The notes under the pieces: generated by a model
What the model was told of the DNA's origin: nothing
Databases searched by the model: none
What the model saw: only the letters and a program-made list of their open reading frames with translations
DNA from: Bacillota bacterium
GTDB lineage: Bacteria; Bacillota; Desulfitobacteriia; Desulfitobacteriales; JAJXUE01
Assembly (NCBI GenBank): GCA_021786555.1
Contig: JAJYNB010000080.1
Location: 1-10,077 of the forward strand
DNA: 10,077 nt
Direction: 5' to 3'
Position numbers and translations under genes: made by a program
Shown: positions 1 through 5,861 of the stretch, piece after piece
Numbering within the stretch: the stretch's first letter is position 1
How the letters are laid out: each line of letters begins with the position of its first letter

Positions 1-1550
1 GAAGTGGCTTCATCCAGAATCAGGAAGCGGGGGTCAGCCAAAAGGGCCCGGGCACAGGCCAAAAGCTGTCTCTGCCCGGTGGAGAGTTTCACTCCCCGCT
101 CCATTACCTGGGTTTCATAACCGTTGGGCAGGCGGGAGATAAAGTCGTGGGCGCCAGTCAGGCCGGCCACCCTTTCCACTTCAGCTTGACCGGCCACCGG
201 ACTGCCAAAGACGATATTCTCCCGCACAGTTCCAGCGAAGATAAAAGTGTCCTGCAGAACGACTCCCACTGCGGCCCGCAGGGATTTGAAGGCCAGTCGG
301 TTGATTTCCTTGCCATCAAGCTTGATTGAACCTGCTTCCGGTTCGTAAAACCTGGCCAGGAGATTAATTATGGAAGTTTTCCCCGCCCCCGTCGGCCCCA
401 CCAGGGCAATCTTCTCCCCAGGCAGAGCATGCAGGCTGACCTTGTCCAGGACCGGGTTTTCTCCGTCATAGCTGAAAGTTACCGCCTGAAATTCCACCTC
501 TCCCCGAACCTGCTCTAACTCCAAAGGGTCAGGGCTTTCCCGGATCTCAGGAGGAGTGTCCAAAATTTCAAACAGCCGCTCCGATGCCGCCATGGCTGAC
601 TGCAGCGAACCCCAGACTTGGCTCAGATCCCGTACCGGGCTGTAGAACCTGGTCACATAACCCAAAAAAGCAGCCAGTATTCCCACTGTCACCTGATGCG
701 CCACCACCAGCCTGGCTCCATACCAGATAACCAGGATACTGCCCAGGACCGACACTATGTCCACCATGGGCATGAACAGGGCCAGCAGGGTCGCCGCTTT
801 GACATTTGCCTGGAAATTTCTGCGGTTAGTTTGCTCGAAGCTCGCCAGGTTTACTTTCTCCCTGGTAAAGGCCTGAACCACCCGCACCCCGGAAATATTC
901 TCCTGCAGGGAAGAGTTAACTTCGGCGATAGTATTGCGCGTGTCTCGGTATGCCTCGTGAACCTTCGACCGCATGCCGGCTGCAGTAAGCACCACGAAGG
1001 GAAGAGTTGTAAATGTCGCCAGCGCCAGTTTCCAGTTCATGCTGAGCATCAGCACAATAATTCCACCCAGGACAATCAGGTCGCTCACCACATCCAGGAT
1101 GCCCGAGGTGAGAAACTGATTCAGGGCGCTGATGTCATTGGTAAAGCGCGACATGATTTTCCCGGCTTTACGCCGGTCGAAAAAATTGAAACTAAGGGTC
1201 TGCAGATGATTAAATAATTCCTGCCGCAGGCTGTACATGGCCTTCTGGCCTGTCAGCGTAGCCAGATAGGTATTGTAATAAGTCGATACCCAGTTGATTA
1301 CCAGGATGAGGCCGTAAACGAAGATAATCTGCCACAGTCCCAGGATATTTTTGGGGACGATGTAACTATCTATAGCGTAACGCAGCACCAGCGGGCCGGC
1401 CAAATCTGTCAGCGACGCAACCAGCATGAACAGCCCGGCAACGAGCAAAGATTTGCTAAAGGGCTTGACATATCCCATCAGGCGCATGAACAAGCCGCGT
1501 TCAAAGGGTTTGACCGGAATTTCGTCCGGATCGCCGAAGTTGCGCCTCAC
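1..1550 (-). CDS. ABC exporter half-transporter, consensus-site subunit (C-terminus cut off)
   Basis: Second subunit of a probable heterodimeric ABC exporter, with a membrane domain fused to an ATPase domain, that would pump an unknown hydrophobic substrate out across the cytoplasmic membrane. The GTG start at 1550 gives MRRNFGDPDEIPVKPFERGL and overlaps the stop of the preceding ABC gene by 4 bp (GTGA), so translation is probably coupled. The 516 visible residues begin with a six-helix type exporter domain (about 1-320). The ATPase domain follows: Walker A GPTGAGKTS (385-393), Q-loop VLQDTFIF, signature LSTGQ (489-493) and Walker B LILDEATS with the catalytic Glu at about 514. The signature is non-canonical, with Thr for the first Gly of LSGGQ. 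The window edge falls just after Walker B, so the D-loop, the switch histidine and roughly 70-90 C-terminal residues are missing. The truncation is due to the window, not a mutation. Family is certain; substrate is unknown. Confidence 0.93.
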   Translation of the reverse strand, partial: MRRNFGDPDEIPVKPFERGLFMRLMGYVKPFSKSLLVAGLFMLVASLTDLAGPLVLRYAIDSYIVPKNILGLWQIIFVYGLILVINWVSTYYNTYLATLTGQKAMYSLRQELFNHLQTLSFNFFDRRKAGKIMSRFTNDISALNQFLTSGILDVVSDLIVLGGIIVLMLSMNWKLALATFTTLPFVVLTAAGMRSKVHEAYRDTRNTIAEVNSSLQENISGVRVVQAFTREKVNLASFEQTNRRNFQANVKAATLLALFMPMVDIVSVLGSILVIWYGARLVVAHQVTVGILAAFLGYVTRFYSPVRDLSQVWGSLQSAMAASERLFEILDTPPEIRESPDPLELEQVRGEVEFQAVTFSYDGENPVLDKVSLHALPGEKIALVGPTGAGKTSIINLLARFYEPEAGSIKLDGKEINRLAFKSLRAAVGVVLQDTFIFAGTVRENIVFGSPVAGQAEVERVAGLTGAHDFISRLPNGYETQVMERGVKLSTGQRQLLACARALLADPRFLILDEAT

Positions 1551-3286
1551 CCGTTTTCACCTGCCTCGAATCCCGCCTGCATCTGAAACATCTGCCTGTA
1601 CAAACCAGCCTTAGCCAGCAGTTCCGCATGCCCACCCCGTTCGACTATCCGTCCCTGGTCCAGGACCAAAATCATGTCGGCCTCTTTAACCAGGCCAAAA
1701 CGCTGGGCAATCACAAAAATCGTAGCCTGGCCCTTTAAACTCTTCAGGGACTGGAGAATCTCGTGTTCCGTCGCCGCATCCACATTGGATGTGGTGTCAT
1801 CCAGGATCAATATGGCAGGCCGCAGCACCAAAGCCCGGGCCAGAGCCACCCTCTGTTTCTGCCCCCCCGACAAGCCCATGCCCCTTTCCCCAATCTGGGT
1901 GTCATACCCCGCAGGCAGGGACTCAAAAAAGTCGTTTACAGCCGCCGCCCCGGCCCCAGCCTGTATTTCCGCCAGGGAAATATCAGGCCTCCCGTAGGCA
2001 ATGTTTTGCCCAATGCCGGCGGAAAATAAAAAAGTGTCCTGCATCACCAATCCGATGTTATGGCGCAGGCTCAGTAAATTGTAATCCCGGCTATCCCGTC
2101 CGTCGATTTTTACCACTCCTGAGTCCGGCTCGTAAAACCTGGGAATTAGGTTGACCAGGGTACTCTTGCCCGACCCGGTGGGCCCTACCACAGCTATCAT
2201 CTGCCCAGGCTTGGCAACAAAGGAAATATCCCTCAGCACTGGCCGCTCTGGCAGGTGGCAAAAAGATACCCCTTGGAATTCGACTTCCCCGCGGCAATCT
2301 TTCAGGTCGAGGACGCCGGGCAGGTCCTGTATCTCTATTTCTGCATCCAATACCTCAAAAATCCGTTCACTGCTGGCTTGAGCCCGCTGCAGCATGTTTA
2401 GAATCCAGCCGAACATGCGGATTGGCCCCAGCAGCATGGCCAGATAGGTATTAAAGGCCACCAGGGTGCCCAGGGTCATCTGCCCTGACGCCACCTTGCT
2501 GCCGCCCACACCCAAAACCGCCGCCATACCCAGGCCTGAAAGCAAGTTGATCAACGGAAAATAGAAGGCATAAATGCGGGAAGAAGCTATGCTCCGGGCA
2601 AAATTCTCCTGATTCTGACGGGTAAAGCGGACGATTTCCGCCTGTTCCTGGCCAAAGGCCTTTACCACCCTGATGCCGGAAATATTTTCTTGCAGGAAAC
2701 TGGTCAGCCTGGCGATCTGAGCCTGCAGTACCCGGTAAGCCGGCTTGGCCTCCTGCCCAAAGCGGCGAATAGTAAGGTAGGCAAAAGGGAAGACCGCCAC
2801 AGCCACCAAACTCAACTGCCAGTCCAGGGAAAACAGCATAATTATAATTGCTGTCAGCAGCAAGATATTAACAGTAAAATTGATTAAGCCCCGCCCCAGC
2901 AGCATCCTTACCGTTTCCACATCTGAAGTCAGCCGGGACATCAGTTCTCCGGTCTGCACCTTGTCATAGTAACTAAAGGAAAGGCGCTGCAGGTGGTCGT
3001 AGAGCTTGTTGCGCAAATCATACACCACCGCCTGGGCCAGGGACTCGGTGCAATAGGTTTGAACCAGGGAGGTAACTCCCCGTACTAAGGCCACCCCGCC
3101 GATAATCAGCACGTAGCGGTTAATTACCCTGAGGTCGCCGCTAACCAGGGGGCCATCAATCACTGCTTTGACGACATAAGGAATAGTCATGCTTACCGCT
3201 GTCCCCACCAAAAGGGAAAAGAGGGCCAACAGCCCTCGCAACCAGTATTTGGGGACAAGCTCCAGCAATCTGCCTAGAGAGCCCAA
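1547..3286 (-). CDS. ABC exporter half-transporter, degenerate-site subunit
   Basis: First subunit of the exporter pair, 579 residues from a TTG start at 3286. An ATG at 3346 is in frame but lies inside trmL. The TTG is preceded by GGGAGGT (3293-3299) at 6-nt spacing, just after the trmL stop, and is the better start. Numbering from TTG, a hydrophobic exporter domain (about 15-310) precedes the ATPase: Walker A GPTGSGKST (368-376), Q-loop VMQDTFLF (Gln 416), signature LSGGQ (472-476), Walker B LILDDTTS and D-loop SNVD. Two catalytic residues are replaced: Walker B ends in Asp 497 instead of Glu, and the switch-loop position reads IAQRF, with Gln 528 for His. In known heterodimeric exporters such as TM287/288, BmrCD and LmrCD, one subunit carries substitutions of this kind and its site hydrolyses ATP poorly. 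With the downstream subunit, which keeps a catalytic Glu, this predicts an asymmetric heterodimer. Length is normal for a half-transporter. Confidence 0.95.
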   Translation of the reverse strand: MGSLGRLLELVPKYWLRGLLALFSLLVGTAVSMTIPYVVKAVIDGPLVSGDLRVINRYVLIIGGVALVRGVTSLVQTYCTESLAQAVVYDLRNKLYDHLQRLSFSYYDKVQTGELMSRLTSDVETVRMLLGRGLINFTVNILLLTAIIIMLFSLDWQLSLVAVAVFPFAYLTIRRFGQEAKPAYRVLQAQIARLTSFLQENISGIRVVKAFGQEQAEIVRFTRQNQENFARSIASSRIYAFYFPLINLLSGLGMAAVLGVGGSKVASGQMTLGTLVAFNTYLAMLLGPIRMFGWILNMLQRAQASSERIFEVLDAEIEIQDLPGVLDLKDCRGEVEFQGVSFCHLPERPVLRDISFVAKPGQMIAVVGPTGSGKSTLVNLIPRFYEPDSGVVKIDGRDSRDYNLLSLRHNIGLVMQDTFLFSAGIGQNIAYGRPDISLAEIQAGAGAAAVNDFFESLPAGYDTQIGERGMGLSGGQKQRVALARALVLRPAILILDDTTSNVDAATEHEILQSLKSLKGQATIFVIAQRFGLVKEADMILVLDQGRIVERGGHAELLAKAGLYRQMFQMQAGFEAGENG

Positions 3287-3292
3287 CCGTCC

Positions 3293-3299
3293 ACCTCCC
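3293..3299 (-). promoter_or_regulatory. Ribosome-binding site deciding the TTG start of the exporter gene
   Basis: The minus strand reads GGGAGGT immediately after the trmL stop codon (3300-3302), 6 nt before an in-frame TTG at 3286. This is a near-perfect match to the anti-Shine-Dalgarno sequence. The ATG 60 nt upstream (3346) has no comparable site and would give a 47-bp overlap with trmL. Confidence 0.75.
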
Positions 3300-3779
3300 T
3301 TAAACCAGTCCGGCAAAACTCTGTTGGCGCAATGCCTCATAGACAACCACCGCCACAGCGTTGGACAGATTGAGTGACCTTGTTTCCTGCCGCATAGGCA
3401 GCCTGATGCAGCGTTCAGGGAAAGCAGCTAAAATCTCCGGGGCCAGTCCCTTGGTTTCCCTGCCAAACACCAGAAAACTCCCGGGCGGATAGCTGATTTG
3501 GTGGTACTGTTTGCCGCCCTTGGTAGTGGCCAGAAAGAACTCCGCGCCGGGATTTTTGCTCAAAAAGTCCTGCCATCCCTCGTAATAATGCACGTCCAGC
3601 AGATGCCAGTAATCCAAGCCCGCCCGTTTGAGCTGTCTGTCGTCGATGCTGAAGCCCAGGGGCTTAACCAGGTGCAGCGAACAGCCCGTCACGGCGCACA
3701 ACCGGGCAACGTTCCCCGTATTGGGCGGGATTTCCGGTTCAACCAGAACTATCTTAAAATTATCCTTAAATTCACTCAT
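3300..3779 (-). CDS. trmL: tRNA (cytidine/uridine-34 2'-O)-methyltransferase TrmL
   Basis: SPOUT-class methyltransferase of 159 residues that uses S-adenosylmethionine to methylate the 2'-OH of the wobble nucleotide 34 in leucine tRNAs; it acts in the cytoplasm as a dimer. Family motifs are all visible: VEPEIPPNTGNVARLC near the N-terminus (13-28), FGRETKGL (105-112) and the knotted C-terminal segment IRLPMR...RSLNLSNAVAVVVYEAL (125-150), which forms the SAM-binding trefoil knot. The length is typical of the single-domain TrmL/YibK/CspR group. The ATG at 3779 is the only suitable start, but the ribosome-binding site is weak (GAAG just upstream). The gene is followed after 13 nt by the exporter pair and is probably co-transcribed with it. 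Only 24 nt separate its start from the inverted repeat at 3804-3882, so its promoter must lie within or beyond that repeat. Confidence 0.95.
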   Translation of the reverse strand: MSEFKDNFKIVLVEPEIPPNTGNVARLCAVTGCSLHLVKPLGFSIDDRQLKRAGLDYWHLLDVHYYEGWQDFLSKNPGAEFFLATTKGGKQYHQISYPPGSFLVFGRETKGLAPEILAAFPERCIRLPMRQETRSLNLSNAVAVVVYEALRQQSFAGLV

Positions 3780-3794
3780 GTCTTCACAACCAGC

Positions 3795-3882
3795 AAAAAA
3801 TGTGTGTCACGGGGACAGGTCCCTTGACACTCCGTGAAATGGTTGGAAAATTGCGGTGTCAAGGGACCTGTCCCCGTGACAC
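3795..3882 (-). terminator. Possible intrinsic terminator formed by the inverted repeat
   Basis: Read on the minus strand, the 27-bp stem is followed after 3 nt (ACA) by six T residues (3800-3795), as in an intrinsic terminator. It lies downstream of the cyclophilin gene, which ends at 3937. The 25-nt loop is long, and the repeat is probably primarily a dispersed element, so terminator function is inference. If active, it would separate the cyclophilin transcript from trmL and the exporter genes. Confidence 0.45.
3804..3882. repeat. REP/MITE-like element with perfect 27-bp inverted repeats
   Basis: The arms at 3804-3830 and 3856-3882 are perfect reverse complements over 27 of 27 positions, separated by 25 nt. 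Each arm is itself an imperfect palindrome: its outer ends read GTGTCA and TGACAC, around a GGGAC-AG-GTCCC core. A palindromic unit present as an inverted pair is how REP sequences and BIMEs are built. I recall closely similar units (GGGGACAGGTCCCTTGACAC type) dispersed in intergenic regions of Peptococcaceae-like genomes, but cannot verify that here. No transposase gene is present and no clear target-site duplication is seen, so the element is non-autonomous if mobile. Confidence 0.8.
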
Positions 3883-3936
3883 CCCAGCCGACCCAAAAAC
3901 AGCGTTTTTCATCCTTAGTGGGTGACCCAAAAAGTC

Positions 3937-4617
3937 TCACTTTTCTTCTATGGTGACCGACTTTATATATACTGGATCGATTGGAGAACTTACTTCACCG
4001 CTTGGGCTGGGCCCTACTTTGACAGAAGCTATTTTTCCCACCACATCCATGCCGCTGTCCACCTGACCGAACACAGTGTAATTGGGAGTGCTGTTAAGAT
4101 TCTTCACATCGTCACCGCTGCCGATAAAAAACTGGCTGCCGTTGGTGTTTGGTCCGGCATTGGCCATGGCCACAATACCCGGGGCATAGGGATGCCTGGG
4201 AGGCAGTTCGTCCTTAAAGCTGTACCCCGGACCCCCGGTCCCATCCCCGTTGGGGTCGCCGGTCTGAATCATGAAATTCTTGATAACGCGGTGAAACTTT
4301 AACCCGTCATAAAATTTATTACGGGCCAAAAACACAAAGTTATTTACCGTTACAGGAGTTTCACTGGCGAACAGTTTAATGTGAATATCGCCCATGCTGG
4401 TGTGCAAAGTGGCAAAATACTGTTTCTTGGTGTCAATCTGCATTGGCGGCGGCGCGCTGAAGGTTTTACCCGTACTCTCGGGCTGTTGGCTTGCCTGGGG
4501 TTGACCGGCCTGCGGCTGGCTTGCCTGGGGCGCCGTACCGGAGGGAGATGGGGCCGTAGAACCGCAGCCGGCTAAGAGCAGCAGCAGGACTGTCAATAGT
4601 GCAAATACTTTTTTCAT
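3937..4617 (-). CDS. Lipoprotein cyclophilin-type peptidyl-prolyl cis-trans isomerase
   Basis: A 226-residue protein predicted to catalyse cis-trans isomerisation of prolyl bonds on the outer face of the cytoplasmic membrane. The N-terminus is a lipoprotein signal: MKK, a Leu-rich stretch and the lipobox LLAGC with the lipidated Cys at 18. A linker rich in Pro, Gln, Ala and Ser (about 20-58) contains a 10-residue repeat (PQASQPQAGQPQASQ). The cyclophilin domain spans about 65-225 and shows the core motifs FHRVIKNFMIQTGDP (Arg 110, Phe 115, Gln 118), GSQFFI (160-165) and YTVFGQV. The usual active-site His before TVFG is Tyr 180, a substitution I recall in bacterial cyclophilins, and the family Trp is absent, which suggests low cyclosporin affinity. 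AGGAGGT with 4-5 nt spacing supports the ATG at 4617. No clear promoter was found on this strand. It is probably monocistronic, with a possible terminator at 3795-3882. Confidence 0.94.
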   Translation of the reverse strand: MKKVFALLTVLLLLLAGCGSTAPSPSGTAPQASQPQAGQPQASQQPESTGKTFSAPPPMQIDTKKQYFATLHTSMGDIHIKLFASETPVTVNNFVFLARNKFYDGLKFHRVIKNFMIQTGDPNGDGTGGPGYSFKDELPPRHPYAPGIVAMANAGPNTNGSQFFIGSGDDVKNLNSTPNYTVFGQVDSGMDVVGKIASVKVGPSPSGEVSSPIDPVYIKSVTIEEK

Positions 4618-4667
4618 AAAGACCTCCTGACAAAAATAATCTAGCAGTGAATATTTCTTGCTAACCT

Positions 4668-4702
4668 GGAATTATCCTGCCGTTTAAGGCTCGGAATTAT
4701 CC
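4668..4702. promoter_or_regulatory. Paired 10-bp direct repeat in a divergent intergenic region, possible operator
   Basis: GGAATTATCC occurs at 4668-4677 and again at 4693-4702, a 25-bp centre spacing, in the 146-bp gap between the divergent cyclophilin and small membrane protein genes. Each copy is nearly self-complementary (its reverse complement is GGATAATTCC). The second copy covers the place where the -35 box would sit for the TATAAT at 4714-4719. This is the layout of a pair of regulator sites, but no regulator can be named and chance or local duplication is possible. Confidence 0.35.
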
Positions 4703-4713
4703 GCTGACAGGTA

Positions 4714-4719
4714 TATAAT
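4714..4719 (+). promoter_or_regulatory. Candidate -10 box for the small membrane protein gene
   Basis: A perfect TATAAT lies 44 nt upstream of the ATG at 4764, giving a leader of about 38 nt. There is no recognisable TTGACA 16-18 nt upstream, where the sequence instead holds the second copy of the GGAATTATCC repeat, and no extended TGn. It is plausible as an activator-dependent promoter, but a -10 match alone is weak evidence. Confidence 0.35.
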
Positions 4720-4763
4720 AGGAGTGTAGTAAGATAGAAACAAGCGAAAGGGGAAATTTAACC

Positions 4764-5057
4764 ATGCTTAGCGACAACAACCGGGAAGTAGTTGAGTTAT
4801 TCAAGACCCGCGGGGATAACTTCCCGGTAACCGTCCGGGATTTTGCCGGCTGGATTTTTATAGCCGGTTGCGCCCTGGCAGTGGCGGCCTGGGAATTAGG
4901 CTGGGTGGAAAGCCTAGTAACCGCAATCCTTTCTGTTATAGTTCTTGCAGCCTTTTTGTCACTCTTTTTAGCTTACCCCATTTCCCAGATACGCTTCCGC
5001 AAAGAGCCAAAGCCCCAGCATCTTTACGTCCGGTATAAAAACCGGCAGCAAGGTTAG
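4764..5057 (+). CDS. Small two-helix membrane protein of unknown function
   Basis: A 97-residue protein I do not recognise. An N-terminal polar segment (1-26, LSDNNREVVELFKTRGDN) is followed by two hydrophobic helices at about 27-46 and 50-71, joined by a very short turn. The tail is basic, with charged and aromatic residues (RFRKEPKPQHLYVRYKNRQQG). The helical hairpin places both ends on the same side, and the positive tail suggests that side is the cytoplasm. The ATG at 4764 is preceded by AAAGGGGA at a slightly long spacing. It stands alone on its strand: a divergent gene is upstream and a convergent gene, reached through a shared terminator, is downstream. Codon use and amino-acid composition look like a real gene, and no longer overlapping frame competes for this stretch. 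No function can be inferred from context. Confidence 0.8.
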   Translation: MLSDNNREVVELFKTRGDNFPVTVRDFAGWIFIAGCALAVAAWELGWVESLVTAILSVIVLAAFLSLFLAYPISQIRFRKEPKPQHLYVRYKNRQQG

Positions 5058-5080
5058 CCTGCCTGCTGACGGTAGACCAT

Positions 5081-5131
5081 AAAAAAAGAGAACCCGGTGG
5101 ATGGTGCTTCCCAACTATCCGCCGGGTTCTT
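5081..5131. terminator. Bidirectional intrinsic terminator between convergent genes
   Basis: The segments 5089-5102 and 5117-5130 form a GC-rich stem (AGAACCCGG against CCGGGTTCT), extending inward to about 17 bp with two G-T wobbles. On the minus strand it is followed by a run of seven T residues (5087-5081), a textbook terminator for the YbaK-family gene. On the plus strand the trailing sequence TTCTTTCTGGTTT is less T-rich but may still end the small membrane protein transcript. Confidence 0.88.
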
Positions 5132-5143
5132 TCTGGTTTGAAC

Positions 5144-5605
5144 TCATACCGCCAGCTCGTGCATCTCACCCCCGCTGATGGACAAGAGCTGTTCCACACT
5201 GAGCGGCAAGGCAGAAGCAGGGCTGCCCGCCGCGGCATAGACTACGGGGAAGCGGCACAAACTGGCATCAATAAAGACGCGGATGGATGTTTTCAAAGCT
5301 ACAGGGCATACTCCGCCCGGCGGGAACCCCGTAATCGCTTCCACGACCTCCTGGGGAGCGAACCTTACCTTGCCTCCCACCAGGTTTTTCAGCTTTTTCT
5401 GGTCCACCTTCATATCCCCGCTGGTAACCACCAGGACAGGAGCCTCCCCGCATAAAAAGAGCAGGGATTTGGCAATCTGCCCTACTTCAACCCCCAGGGC
5501 CTGAGCTGCCAGTTCAGAAGTATGGGTGCTAATGTCAAATTCGATAACCTCGAAGTTCCCGGGAAGATTCATCAGAGTTTCTTTCACCCGTTGCAGCGGA
5601 GTCAA
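5144..5605 (-). CDS. YbaK/EbsC-family aminoacyl-tRNA deacylase (prolyl-tRNA editing domain)
   Basis: A 153-residue single-domain protein of the YbaK / ProRS-INS superfamily, whose members hydrolyse mischarged tRNAs such as Cys-tRNA(Pro) or Ala-tRNA(Pro) in trans. Seen in the sequence: HTSELAAQALGV (28-39), the conserved lysine in QIAKSLLF (Lys 46), VVTSGDMKVDQKKL, and the GFPPGGVCPV loop (93-102) corresponding to the family GxxPGGxxP motif. Near the C-terminus AAGSPASALPLS matches the subfamily in which this segment reads AAGxPxA. The exact tRNA substrate cannot be read from the sequence. The start is TTG at 5605, preceded by GGAGGT at 7 nt; an internal ATG (codon 12) would remove part of the first helix. 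It is monocistronic, with a strong terminator at 5081-5131. An inverted-repeat element begins 30 nt upstream of the start and may overlap its promoter. Confidence 0.9.
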   Translation of the reverse strand: MTPLQRVKETLMNLPGNFEVIEFDISTHTSELAAQALGVEVGQIAKSLLFLCGEAPVLVVTSGDMKVDQKKLKNLVGGKVRFAPQEVVEAITGFPPGGVCPVALKTSIRVFIDASLCRFPVVYAAAGSPASALPLSVEQLLSISGGEMHELAV

Positions 5606-5634
5606 TGTTATTACCTCCAGACAGATTTTGTAGA

Positions 5635-5749
5635 AGTATTCAGAAGTCAGGAGTCAGTATTCAGAATGGCTTGAGATGGCTTAGTTAGTTAATCAGGAAC
5701 CGTCGGCGTTTGACTCATTCACTATTCTGACTCCTGACTCCTGAATACT
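5635..5749. repeat. MITE-like inverted-repeat element of about 115 bp
   Basis: The arms at 5635-5657 and 5727-5749 are reverse complements at 22 of 23 positions, enclosing 69 nt. The arms contain short tandem units (GTCAGGA type). Smaller repeats sit around them: GTATTCAGAA at 5636-5645 and 5657-5666, CTGAATA/CTGAATT at 5741-5754, and ATGGCTT at 5666-5672 and 5676-5682. No coding frame and no transposase lie inside. It sits in the divergent gap between the YbaK-family and aconitase genes. I recall AGTCAGGAGTCAG-type repeats scattered in genomes of anaerobic Firmicutes, which suggests a multi-copy element. No convincing target-site duplication was found. Confidence 0.75.
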
Positions 5750-5861
5750 GAATTCCTCTCCAAAATTCTACCCAATCATAAATATTATGTATACATTTGC
5801 TGAAAGGGTAGAGATTCCTGCCTGGTTTTGATAAATTTAATCCGTATAAGGAGGCATTGTC

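Noticed and set aside
618..1217. A 199-codon open frame on the plus strand
   Set aside because: It lies wholly antisense to the membrane domain of the downstream exporter subunit. Its His/Gln-rich, low-hydrophobicity composition is the expected reflection of that coding frame.
4484..4560. Repeated DNA in the cyclophilin gene (GGCTTGCCTGGGG at 4488-4500 and 4518-4530)
   Set aside because: It is explained by the 10-residue Pro/Gln/Ala/Ser repeat of the lipoprotein linker and is not a separate mobile or CRISPR-like repeat.
5606..5861. Promoter search for the aconitase gene in the upstream gap
   Set aside because: TATTAT (5783-5788) and several AT-rich stretches occur, but none is paired with a -35 box at acceptable spacing, so no promoter is called.
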